NCBI GenBank assembly: GCA_036560485.1
Contig: DATBRC010000067.1
Location: forward strand, 1-64,000
DNA length: 64,000 nt
Origin: DATBRC01 sp036560485
GTDB lineage: Bacteria > Pseudomonadota > Gammaproteobacteria > Burkholderiales > Burkholderiaceae_D
Reading direction: 5' to 3'
Position numbers and translations under genes: made by a program. The stretch's first letter is position 1. The number at the start of each line of letters is the position of its first letter. Positions 43,945 to 51,828 of this stretch are shown in pieces. The notes beneath the pieces were generated by a model. The model saw nothing but the letters and a program-made list of their open reading frames with translations, had not been told where the DNA came from and did not search any database.

Positions 43945-45492
43945 TTAATTTATTTTTTTGCGTGATAACAGCCATCCCACAGCAAGCATCACCAGGGTCA
44001 GCCCAACAACCAGGGTATTGCCGAACATAATGTATGGCGTCATACCTTGATAGCCTTGCACCAACGCATCCAGTGCGCCGGTTGCGTAATGCGGCAACTG
44101 CTGAAGAATTTGTCCCTTGGGATCGATCACGGCAGTGGTGCCGGTGTTGGTGGAGCGCAGCATCGGGCGGCCGGTTTCTATCGCGCGCATTTGTGAAATT
44201 TGCAAATGCTGCGGCAATGCGGTGGTATCGCCGAACCAGGCAATATTCGACACATTCAATAATATTGTCGCCATCGGTTGGTTGGCAGAATGCGCTGCCG
44301 CCAATTGTCCTGCAATTTCTTCACCGAATAAATCTTCATAGCAGATGTTCGGCAAGACCCATTGATCCTTCACCGCGAATGGCGCTTGTACGAGTGGGCC
44401 GGGCGTGAAATCGCCGAGCGGTATGCGCATCAAATTGACAAACCAGCGAAAGCCGAACGGGATGAATTCGCCGAACGGTACCAGATGATGTTTGTCGTAG
44501 CGATATTGATAGGGAGTAGATTTGGCGTCAGTTTTAGCCGGTTGCGGAGCAATGCCGATCACACTGTTCGCATATTGCGTCGGGTTCGAGCTGAGCGGGA
44601 TGCCAATCAATAAATAGCTGTGCGTCTGTGTGGCAAAATCATTCAAGTTCAGCAGATAATCGGGAGGTAATTGTTGCGACAATACCGGCAGCGCAGTTTC
44701 CGGTGTTGCGATCAGATCGGCCGGCTTGGCGCGGATCATCTCGTAATACAGCAGAAGTGATGAACTGATATGTTCGGGTTCAAACTTGGTGTCTAATGAC
44801 ACATTGCCTTGCAACAGCCGCACCGAAATCGGTTGCCCTTGCGGCTTGGTCCAATCGATTTTTTCCAGACCGAAACCGGCTACGAGCAACAACACGCTGA
44901 TACCGAGCGCCCATTTTTTTGTCGGCGCCAGCACCAGACTGCCGGCAATCAGAGACGATAGCAAAGTCAATCCAAAGACGCCGACAATTGGCGCAAAACC
45001 GGCCAGCGGACTGATGCTGAGCGCATAGCCGGAACTGGTCCACGGCAAGCCGGTAAAAATCCAGTCGCGCACCCATTCGGCCAGTGTCCAGGTTGCCGGG
45101 AAAATCAGCAGCAACATTACTGTCGATGAAGCGTTCCATCGTTGCCGCAACCACATGGCCGCACTCACTGCCAGCGCGGCAAAGACACCAAGTACTAACC
45201 CCATCAATCCGACTGCGATGGCCGCCAGCACTGAAGACATGCCGCCATACCGGTGCATGCTGACGAATAACCAATAGACGCCGCATACCGACCAGCCAAA
45301 GCCGTAAGCCCATCCAATCAATGCACTACGTTTGATCGAGGATTCGCGCAGCAGCAACCAAAAGAAAAAGGCGAGTGTCGCAATCTGAATCGGCCACAAA
45401 CTGAAAGGCGCAAATGCCAGTTCTGTGATCGCTCCTGCAATCAGTGCAACGATTAAAGATTTGATGGAGTTAGGCAAGAGACGTTTATTCAC
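43945..45492 (-). CDS. lnt: Apolipoprotein N-acyltransferase Lnt
   Basis: Lnt adds the third acyl chain to the N-terminal cysteine of lipoproteins in the inner membrane. The 515 residues have six or more hydrophobic segments up to about 215, and again at the C-terminus (NTLVVGLTLVMLAVGWLL). A nitrilase-type periplasmic domain carries the catalytic triad: Glu265 (TPETALPV), Lys334 (RYDKHHLVPFGEFIPFG) and Cys384 (PNICYEDLFG). The start is GTG at 45492 and lacks a clear ribosome site, but the N-terminal sequence matches the family. corC lies upstream with fdxA in between. Confidence 0.95.
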   Translation of the reverse strand: MNKRLLPNSIKSLIVALIAGAITELAFAPFSLWPIQIATLAFFFWLLLRESSIKRSALIGWAYGFGWSVCGVYWLFVSMHRYGGMSSVLAAIAVGLMGLVLGVFAALAVSAAMWLRQRWNASSTVMLLLIFPATWTLAEWVRDWIFTGLPWTSSGYALSISPLAGFAPIVGVFGLTLLSSLIAGSLVLAPTKKWALGISVLLLVAGFGLEKIDWTKPQGQPISVRLLQGNVSLDTKFEPEHISSSLLLYYEMIRAKPADLIATPETALPVLSQQLPPDYLLNLNDFATQTHSYLLIGIPLSSNPTQYANSVIGIAPQPAKTDAKSTPYQYRYDKHHLVPFGEFIPFGFRWFVNLMRIPLGDFTPGPLVQAPFAVKDQWVLPNICYEDLFGEEIAGQLAAAHSANQPMATILLNVSNIAWFGDTTALPQHLQISQMRAIETGRPMLRSTNTGTTAVIDPKGQILQQLPHYATGALDALVQGYQGMTPYIMFGNTLVVGLTLVMLAVGWLLSRKKIN

Positions 45493-45596
45493 GTGGATTT
45501 ATTGTGGATTTGGCTGGCGCGATATCGCATTGTTATTGAATGAAATCAGTTTATTCGAATGTGCACAATGATTCATGCAAAAGTTTTGTTCGTTCA

Positions 45597-45929
45597 TCAG
45601 GTACTATCCAGCAAATGTAATTTATTTTTTACTTCGGACCATTGTGCATGATCAGGTAGCGCAGAAGTTGATTTTGTAATCGGCTTCCAATCCGGATGTT
45701 TCGAAAGATCGGCATTAATTTCTATAAAGTGCCGTTGCTCTTCAGTGATCTCTTTATCACCAACGATTGCACCGACAGGACATTCCGGTACGCACATGGA
45801 ACAATCGATGCATTCTTCCGGATTGATAACCAAAAAATTCGGGCCTTCCAGAAAACATTCCATCGGACAAACATCAACGCAAACAGTGTATTTGCACTGA
45901 ATACAGGATTCTGTAACAACGAAAGTCAT
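45597..45929 (-). CDS. fdxA: Seven-iron ferredoxin FdxA
   Basis: A 110-residue electron carrier of the 3Fe-4S/4Fe-4S type. Cysteines at 9, 12, 17, 21 and 25 lie in the first half, and at 40, 43, 46 and 50 in CIDCSMCVPECP. The sequence ESCIQCKYTVCVDVCPMECF is the FdxA hallmark. The C-terminal extension of about 50 residues (HPDWKPITKSTSALPDHAQW) is normal for the family. It lies between corC and lnt, and its redox partner is not evident from context. Confidence 0.95.
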   Translation of the reverse strand: MTFVVTESCIQCKYTVCVDVCPMECFLEGPNFLVINPEECIDCSMCVPECPVGAIVGDKEITEEQRHFIEINADLSKHPDWKPITKSTSALPDHAQWSEVKNKLHLLDST

Positions 45930-45964
45930 TCTGAGTACTTGGTACGTTTATGAAGACTGTCAGG

Positions 45965-46852
45965 CTATCGATCGTCTTCTTCGTCCAGAATTTTCGGCAG
46001 CTTTTCAACCAGCAGCACATGCACTTGCCGTGCATCGGCACGCAGCACCTCAAAGCGCAAATGGTCGATATCGAATACATCGCCCTTGTGCGGTACGCGG
46101 CTCAGATGATTGGCGACCAGGCCGCCGATCGTGTCGACATCTTCATCCGAAAAATGGGCGCCGAGCGCTTCATTGAATTGCGAAATTTCAGTGAGCGCCT
46201 TGACGCGCCAACGCGAGCCGACGGCACCGTCCTTGACGGCAAGAATATTGTCTTCTTCCTCGTCAAAGTCATATTCGTCCTCGATATCGCCGACAATTTG
46301 TTCCAGTACATCTTCAATGGTGATCAAGCCGGCGACACCGCCGTATTCATCAACCACGATGGCCATATGATTGCGATTGGCACGGAAGTCGCGCAACAAC
46401 ACATTCAAGCGTTTCGATTCGGGAATAAATACTGCAGGCCGCAGCATGTCGCGCACATCGAACGATTCTTCCGCGTAGTAACGCAGCAAATCTTTGGCCA
46501 GCAAAATACCGACGACTTTGTCTCGATCTCCTTCGACTGCAGGAAAGCGCGAGTGCGCTGTCTTCAGTACCATCGGCAGCCATTCTTCAATCGGCTTGTT
46601 GAGATCCACCATATCCATTTGCGAACGGGGAATCATGATGTCGCGTGCAGATAAATCGGACACCTGAAACACGCCTTCGATCATCGACAGCGCATCGGCG
46701 TCGATCAGGTTGCGCTCATGTGCGTCTTGCAGAATGTCGAGCAGCTCGCTGCGGTTTTCTGGTTCAGGGGAAATCAGTGCGGTCAGTCGTTCAAACAATG
46801 ACCTGTGGGGTTTAACGTCAAAAGATTTGACGTTACTAGGGTGATCTGGCAT
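45965..46852 (-). CDS. corC: CorC/HlyC family CBS-domain protein
   Basis: A cytoplasmic protein of 295 residues, as in E. coli CorC (292). It has two CBS domains (DIMIPRSQMDMVDLNKPIEEWLP in two parts, and MLRPAVFIPESKRLNVLLRDF) and a C-terminal transporter-associated domain (GGLVANHLSRVPHKGDVFD). The motif VDEYGGVAGLITIEDVLEQIVGDIEDEYD, in two parts, is the family signature. The role in magnesium and cobalt efflux and in envelope function beside lnt is known from E. coli. I prefer the ATG at 46852; an in-frame ATG at 46918 would add 22 residues. Confidence 0.92.
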   Translation of the reverse strand: MPDHPSNVKSFDVKPHRSLFERLTALISPEPENRSELLDILQDAHERNLIDADALSMIEGVFQVSDLSARDIMIPRSQMDMVDLNKPIEEWLPMVLKTAHSRFPAVEGDRDKVVGILLAKDLLRYYAEESFDVRDMLRPAVFIPESKRLNVLLRDFRANRNHMAIVVDEYGGVAGLITIEDVLEQIVGDIEDEYDFDEEEDNILAVKDGAVGSRWRVKALTEISQFNEALGAHFSDEDVDTIGGLVANHLSRVPHKGDVFDIDHLRFEVLRADARQVHVLLVEKLPKILDEEDDR

Positions 46853-47174
46853 ATGGCTGAAAGCCGTTGTTGCGACGACGTTGTTTCGAGGGTTAATAGG
46901 ATACACGAAAAGTCTCATTCGACAAGAAGTTGTCGATGCGTTTTTATGCTTCCTTCTCTATAGTCGTTGCATTCATATATTGCGTCGCAATATTGCATGC
47001 AAACAACCATTCACCATAACAGGGCGATAGTTATCCGCTTCAAAAGCGACAAAGTGTTACAAATGTGGGCGCAACTGCACAGGCCAGATGTCCATACTGC
47101 AACTTGCCGCTATACTGGAATGGCAATATTTAAATGAAATTAGTTGTAGTCAATATCAGGCACGATTGACCAAA

Positions 47175-48119
47175 ATGTTCAACAAAAAAGCATTCTTCAA
47201 TATGTGGCACCGGATTGATTCAGGAAGGTTTTTATTTAACTGGATTAATCGGCTCACGATCGGCCGGACTTTTTTTCTGTCGACGTTGATGCTTGTGATC
47301 GTCGCGATTGCAGATTATTTCAGCCACGTGGAATTGACTCTGTCGCCCTGGTACACCTTTCCGTGTTTTTTAGTGGACTGGCGAATAGGGCGCATGTCTG
47401 CGCTGGCGTATGCGGTGTTTGCCACGATCTTGCAACTATTGATCGGTTTGACTGGCACCCACGATTACCCCAATCATTATTATCTCGCAGTCGATCTTGT
47501 TCTGAATCTGGCATTTTGTATTGTATTAATCTGGATTATTGCCAAACTTCGGTTGGCGCTGGAGATGGAAATCATTCTGTCGCGCAGTGATTTTTTGACC
47601 AAGCTGGCCAATCGAGATTCCCTCCTGGAAGGCCTTGAAAACGAGATTAAACGCTGCAGCCGGCAGGAGAACACGCTTACCGTGGCAATGATTGATCTGG
47701 ATAACTTCAATCGCTTCAATGAAAAACGAGGGTACAGTGTTGGTGACTTGCTGCTTGCTGCTATCGCAGAAGAGCTGGGCAATCGTTTCCGCAGCACCGA
47801 TATCATTGCGCGAACGGGCGGTGATGAATTTACGATGATCTTGCCGACGCGTTCTTCCGACATCATTGAATCAAAATTGCATTTGTTGCGCAAGGATCTG
47901 GAAAATTTGTTGATGGTGCGTGGCTGGGATATCACATTCGGGATGGCAGCGATTGTTTTTGTCGAACCGACCGTTTCAGGTGAGCAGGCGATGTTTGAAA
48001 TCCAGCAGCTGATGCAAGAGCTCAAGCAAAGAGGAACACATGAATTCGCTCATCGGATATTTTCCATTAACGGCAGTGCTTCTAACGTGGAGCAAACACA
48101 AGTGAGGCAAGCTTGTTAA
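47175..48119 (+). CDS. Membrane GGDEF protein with variant motifs
   Basis: The 314 residues have three hydrophobic segments in the first 120 (for example FFLSTLMLVIVAIADYF). A GGDEF domain follows, with RTGGDEFTMIL at 215-219 and an inhibitory RxxD (RSTD) five residues before it. Metal residues MIDLDNF are kept. However, the usual DxFKxxND..GH reads NFNRFNEKRGY, so Lys and His positions differ. The C-terminal ALYxAKxxGRNR is not recognisable (EIQQLMQELKQRGTHEF). The product may be a weak or regulatory cyclase. The start is uncertain; an ATG at 47088 is also in frame. Confidence 0.8.
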   Translation: MFNKKAFFNMWHRIDSGRFLFNWINRLTIGRTFFLSTLMLVIVAIADYFSHVELTLSPWYTFPCFLVDWRIGRMSALAYAVFATILQLLIGLTGTHDYPNHYYLAVDLVLNLAFCIVLIWIIAKLRLALEMEIILSRSDFLTKLANRDSLLEGLENEIKRCSRQENTLTVAMIDLDNFNRFNEKRGYSVGDLLLAAIAEELGNRFRSTDIIARTGGDEFTMILPTRSSDIIESKLHLLRKDLENLLMVRGWDITFGMAAIVFVEPTVSGEQAMFEIQQLMQELKQRGTHEFAHRIFSINGSASNVEQTQVRQAC

Positions 48120-48129
48120 AACATATGAT

Positions 48130-48363
48130 CCTAGAAACGGCAGTTGACCGCTTACATTTATCTGGAAAGCGGCATGAGCATTAACTTTCTTTCGTTTGAT
48201 AATGCTCACCAATTAGGTGAGAGCGCTACCGGCGCGATTGCACACTTTTCCAGCTCTCTGGCGTCGTTGTTCCTCGTAGCGGAATGCAATCCGCGTCCTC
48301 GTCTCGCCTAGCCAGAAAGCCGGAAAAATGCACACTCGCACCTGTCCAACTGCCGTTTCTAGG
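48130..48363. repeat. 234-bp element bounded by a 17-bp perfect inverted repeat
   Basis: CCTAGAAACGGCAGTTG at 48130-48146 and CAACTGCCGTTTCTAGG at 48347-48363 are perfect inverted copies. Inside, GCACACTTTTCCAGCTCTC (about 48240) and the region 48310-48335 are again imperfect inverted copies, so the unit is highly structured. The right arm lies inside the first codons of the DUF2147 frame or directly before its internal ATG at 48364. It has no coding capacity of its own and may be MITE-like, but no second copy or target duplication was seen. Confidence 0.5.
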
Positions 48364-48792
48364 ATGATCAGCTTGCTGATTTTATTTGCTTCTGGAGTAG
48401 CTTATTCACAGACGCAATCTCCGGCCGGATTGTGGAAGACACTAAGCGATAAAAAAGGCGAAGCGGAAAGTCTGGTACGCATCATCGAGGTAAATGGAGA
48501 GTTTCAGGGAAAGGTCGAAACGATTTTCTCGCCACCCGCACCAACCTCGAACCCTGTATGCGATCAATGCAAGGGCGAGTTGAAAGACAAACCGATAATC
48601 GGCATGAAAATTCTGACAGGCTTGCGCCGCAAAGGCGAGGAATTCACAGGTGGCACGATACTCGATCCGGATGAGGGTGAAACCTACAAATGTACGATAC
48701 GCCTGATCGACGGTGGTGCAAAACTGGAAGTGCGCGGATACATTGGCATTTCACTTTTCGGACGTACGCAGACCTGGCTAAGGCAGGATTAG
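48328..48792 (+). CDS. DUF2147 periplasmic protein
   Basis: A 154-residue exported protein. The signal peptide is MHTRTCPTAVSRMISLLILFASGVAYS. The mature domain contains SPAGLWKTLSDKKGEAESLVRI, CDQCKGELKDKPIIGMKILTG and GGTILDPDEGETYKCTI, which are clear DUF2147 features, with the closing VRGYIGISLFGRTQTWLRQ. The start is uncertain. From 48328 the signal peptide has positive charges, but that codon lies inside the inverted-repeat element; from 48364 the peptide would be short and uncharged at its N-terminus. Function unknown. Confidence 0.82.
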   Translation: MHTRTCPTAVSRMISLLILFASGVAYSQTQSPAGLWKTLSDKKGEAESLVRIIEVNGEFQGKVETIFSPPAPTSNPVCDQCKGELKDKPIIGMKILTGLRRKGEEFTGGTILDPDEGETYKCTIRLIDGGAKLEVRGYIGISLFGRTQTWLRQD

Positions 48793-49196
48793 CCGTCGCC
48801 AAGCAAGTCGTGCGCGTCAAGGATCGCGTAGACAATCTCCGGATTCTTTTCAAGACATTTGCGAATTGCTGCGGGAATCGATTGCCGTGTTTTCTTGCAA
48901 AGTCCGGCGCACTCGGTCAGATGAATATGCAACCCGCGCACTGTCCGCACTTCATTCAGACCTGGCTTGATGTCAAGGGCGATTCCCAATTGCGCTTGCA
49001 GGTTTTCTCCCATGCGCTTCAAACCGTCATAGCTTGAAATCTTTTCGATGTGCGCGATCAATTTTTTCTCTTCCCACTTGGTCAATCGCAGTATGCGAAT
49101 ATCGCCGGCAGGATCATTCAGCAAGCGATCCCGTTCGCATATGCAGGTGCCGGGAGGGCATTCTTCGCGAATTGGAAAGAGGGACGGTTGCGGCAT
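48789..49196 (-). CDS. Hypothetical Cys-containing protein, 135 aa
   Basis: I do not recognise a characterised family. The N-terminal motif ECPPGTCICERDRLL (Cys13, Cys18, Cys20) and a second cysteine pair (Cys96 and Cys100, in TECAGLCKKTR) suggest metal or cluster binding, or disulfides. The central part is helical (WEEKKLIAHIEKISSYDGL). There is no signal peptide, so it is cytoplasmic. It ends four bases inside the convergent DUF2147 gene. The next upstream gene on the same strand is the zinc-ribbon YjdM. Confidence 0.6.
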   Translation of the reverse strand: MPQPSLFPIREECPPGTCICERDRLLNDPAGDIRILRLTKWEEKKLIAHIEKISSYDGLKRMGENLQAQLGIALDIKPGLNEVRTVRGLHIHLTECAGLCKKTRQSIPAAIRKCLEKNPEIVYAILDAHDLLGDG

Positions 49197-49236
49197 AGGG
49201 ATGACAGTGGAGATAAGCTACTGTAGTGCGCAGTAA

Positions 49237-49578
49237 TTACACTTTCTTGACGAATTCCGATTTCAGACTCATCGCGCCAAAGCCATCAATCTTGCAGTCA
49301 ATATCATGATCGCTATCAACCAGGCGGATATTCTTGACCTTGGTGCCCATTTTGACAGTACCTCCGGATCCTTTCAATTTCAAATCCTTGATTACGGTTA
49401 CGGTATCGCCATCCTGCAATACATTGCCGGCTGAGTCGCGGTAGACCTTGCTGTCTACAGCCTGCTCCGCAGTTGCGTGCACAGGCCACTCATGCGCGCA
49501 TTCAGGGCAAATGTAAAGACCGCCATCTTCGTAGGTAAATTCAGAATGGCATTTTGGGCATGGAGGGAGCGCGCTCAT
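49237..49578 (-). CDS. yjdM: Zinc-ribbon protein YjdM (PhnA family)
   Basis: A 113-residue protein with an N-terminal zinc ribbon (CPKCHSEFTYEDGGLYICPEC, read in two parts, with two CxxC pairs) and a C-terminal SH3-like domain (LQDGDTVTVIKDLKLKGSG, then MSLKSEFVKK). The length matches E. coli YjdM (111 residues), once called PhnA although it has no proven role in phosphonate use. It lies 40 bases upstream of the Cys-containing gene on the same strand. Confidence 0.92.
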   Translation of the reverse strand: MSALPPCPKCHSEFTYEDGGLYICPECAHEWPVHATAEQAVDSKVYRDSAGNVLQDGDTVTVIKDLKLKGSGGTVKMGTKVKNIRLVDSDHDIDCKIDGFGAMSLKSEFVKKV

Positions 49579-49704
49579 AAAAAAGATCTTTCAAAGTATG
49601 GCAACAGCCGTAAAAAGAAACAGTATACTGCGTGTCAACCGCATACTTGCTTCTTTCTGAGTACGATCCGCTGAAATCCAATCATCTGACCGATAGCGCC
49701 ATTG

Positions 49705-49754
49705 CATCCCATATTTATGGGATGTGCAGGCCAGGAAAACCGATATACCATCGG
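49705..49754 (+). promoter_or_regulatory. Palindrome-plus-minus-10 module, copy 2
   Basis: CATCCCATA-TT-TATGGGATG at 49705-49724 is the same 20-bp palindrome as copy 1, with TT for AA at the centre. ATACCATCGG follows at 49745-49754, exactly 40 bases from the palindrome start, as in copy 1. The gene at 49829 starts 104 bases after the palindrome, against 103 bases in copy 1. TATACC here is the best -10 candidate. Confidence 0.6.
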
Positions 49755-49828
49755 ATTCCATTTTTCAAACAAAGTTTATTTGAGATTGATTTTTGCGTTG
49801 AATGTAGTTGAAATCGGAGATTGTCTAA

Positions 49829-50182
49829 ATGTTGAAAGCTATTACTTACCTCGCCTTTACCGGAATGCTATTCATCTTCAGTTTTACAGGAATGACGACA
49901 ACGGCATATGCAGCAAATAAAAAATTGTCGGAGGAAGAGGCGTGCGGCCTGGCCAAAGCCGAAGTCTTGAACAGGAAAGGCGGCGAAAAGAAAGTGGAGC
50001 TCAATGTACTTGGTTGCACTAAATTTTCGATATTTGAGCAAGGCGTGGCGAACATTCAAGTGCTGTACGACTCCAGCTATTTCAATGCATATATGAAGAC
50101 GCGGTATGAAACCAAGAATCTCACCGACAAGTGCAACTTTATTCAAACTAGTCAAGGCTGGAAAATAATGCAATGTAAATAA
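49829..50182 (+). CDS. Hypothetical exported protein, 117 aa
   Basis: The signal peptide (LAFTGMLFIFSFTGMTTTAYA) is cleaved after about residue 28. The mature part of about 89 residues is basic and contains four cysteines (39, 63, 102 and 116), enough for two disulfides in the periplasm. No family is recognised; the segment FNAYMKTRYETKNLTDKCNF may be a beta hairpin. GGAG lies upstream of the ATG. Expression probably depends on the palindrome module 104 bases upstream. Function unknown. Confidence 0.65.
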   Translation: MLKAITYLAFTGMLFIFSFTGMTTTAYAANKKLSEEEACGLAKAEVLNRKGGEKKVELNVLGCTKFSIFEQGVANIQVLYDSSYFNAYMKTRYETKNLTDKCNFIQTSQGWKIMQCK

Positions 50183-50308
50183 TTGCTGAGGCTTGCATCA
50201 ACAATTTTGGCGGCGATGGTCACTAATGCTGAACTATATAACGACGATACGCACTAATTTTAAGAGTGCGCCGCGCATTCACGATCAGACACATCCAGCT
50301 CAATCAAC

Positions 50309-50770
50309 TTACAGCTTATCCAAGTAAGGATTATTGAATCCCAACTTGGATAATGCTTCAATCTCGATCTCTTCCATCTCACTCGCTTCTTCATCATTCT
50401 CGTGATCGTAGCCTTGAGCATGCAGGACGCCATGAATCACGAGATGGGCTGTATGTTCTTCGATGGTTTTCTTTTGCTCGGTAGCTTCCTTTTGCAGCAC
50501 ATCCGTGCACAGGATAATGTCAGCCTGCGTGACTTCATTATCTTCGTCTTCCGTATAAGCAAACGTCAACACATTGGTTGCATAATCCTTGTTGCGGTAA
50601 TCGCGGTTGAGTGTGCGGCCTTCTTCGGCGTTGACAAAACGAACGGTGAATTCTGCAGGCGCAAATAAAACTGTGTTAATCCAACGTCGCACTTTCACGC
50701 GCGTAGCTACTTCTTGCAGACGTGGGTCCGGATATTGCACCGACAAAGACAGTTTATTTTTTGACGGCAT
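50309..50770 (-). CDS. ybeY: Endoribonuclease YbeY
   Basis: YbeY is a zinc-dependent single-strand RNase active in 16S rRNA 3' maturation and ribosome quality control. The catalytic motif HGVLHAQGYDH places His113, His117 and His123 as zinc ligands. FVNAEEGRTLNRDYRNKDYATNVLTF, in two parts, is the preceding conserved region. The 153-residue length fits. The ATG at 50770 overlaps the phoH stop by 17 bases. The longer frame to 50869 lies inside phoH. Confidence 0.95.
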   Translation of the reverse strand: MPSKNKLSLSVQYPDPRLQEVATRVKVRRWINTVLFAPAEFTVRFVNAEEGRTLNRDYRNKDYATNVLTFAYTEDEDNEVTQADIILCTDVLQKEATEQKKTIEEHTAHLVIHGVLHAQGYDHENDEEASEMEEIEIEALSKLGFNNPYLDKL

Positions 50771-51809
50771 TTTTTCTGGCGGCTGGTTTTTTTGCCAAAG
50801 TTGGATTATTCGATTCTTCGTACGCGTCAACAATACGGGCAACCAATGGATGCCGCACCACATCGACACTGGTGAAATGCGTGAAGGCGATGCCGCGTAC
50901 GTCTTTCAATACACCGATGGCATCGATCAGGCCGCTTTTTTGCGAGCGCTGCAAATCGATTTGTGTCACGTCGCCAGTCACCACAGCTTTGCTGCCGAAG
51001 CCGATGCGTGTCAAGAACATCTTCATCTGCTCTGGTGTGGTGTTTTGCGCTTCATCGAGAATCACAAAAGCGTGATTCAATGTGCGGCCGCGCATGTAGG
51101 CGAGCGGTGCGATTTCGATTGCCTGCTTTTCAAACATTTTTTGCGTGCGATCGAAGCCGAGCAAATCGTACAACGCGTCATATAAAGGACGCAGATATGG
51201 ATCGACTTTTTGCGCCAGATCGCCCGGCAGGAAGCCGAGACGCTCGCCGGCTTCGACAGCAGGGCGTGTGAGTACGATGCGTTTGACGACATCGCGTTCC
51301 AGCGCATCGACTGCGCATGCGACTGCCAGATACGTTTTTCCGGTGCCGGCCGGGCCGACGCCGAAGGTGATGTCGTGTTCCAGGATCGCTTTCAGGTAGC
51401 CGATCTGATGGGGTGTGCGGCCGCGTAAATCGCTGCGTCGCGTTTTGAGGATTGGGCTTTCTGCCGTGTCGGTTTCTGGCGTTGCCGTTTTACGCTTAGG
51501 CGCGCTATTAGCCGACGCTGTTTCGATGTGGGTCAGCCCGGAGCGTTGTTCGACCAATGCAAGCTGAATGTCGTCGACGGGGACGACCTTGTTTGCAACT
51601 GCATAAAACTGCTCGAGAATCTCCACCGCGCGTTCAGCATTGCTGCCATTGACAATGAATTTTTCGCCGCGGCGAAAAATGGTGACGTCAAGCGCAGCGG
51701 AAATCTGCCGCAGATTCTCATCCATCGGCCCGCACAAATGCGCCAGGCGCCTGTTATCAAGCGGTTCGGGAATGAAGTAATGCGGCTGGGCGGGAGATTT
51801 TGTTTTCAA
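50754..51809 (-). CDS. ybeZ: PhoH family ATPase (YbeZ type)
   Basis: A 351-residue protein with an N-terminal KH-like region (NLRQISAALDVTIFRRGEKFIVNG in two parts) and a C-terminal PhoH NTPase. Walker A is GPAGTGKT (152-159), and FVILDEAQNTTPEQMKMFLTRIG is the Walker B region. YbeZ works with YbeY in rRNA processing. The start codon is TTG at 51809 because the family's opening block (EPLDNRRLAHLCGPMDEN) begins before the first ATG at 51725. It follows miaB by 19 bases, and its stop is inside ybeY. Confidence 0.92.
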   Translation of the reverse strand: MKTKSPAQPHYFIPEPLDNRRLAHLCGPMDENLRQISAALDVTIFRRGEKFIVNGSNAERAVEILEQFYAVANKVVPVDDIQLALVEQRSGLTHIETASANSAPKRKTATPETDTAESPILKTRRSDLRGRTPHQIGYLKAILEHDITFGVGPAGTGKTYLAVACAVDALERDVVKRIVLTRPAVEAGERLGFLPGDLAQKVDPYLRPLYDALYDLLGFDRTQKMFEKQAIEIAPLAYMRGRTLNHAFVILDEAQNTTPEQMKMFLTRIGFGSKAVVTGDVTQIDLQRSQKSGLIDAIGVLKDVRGIAFTHFTSVDVVRHPLVARIVDAYEESNNPTLAKKPAARKNAVKK

Positions 51810-51828
51810 TCGATTCTATTCTTAATGT

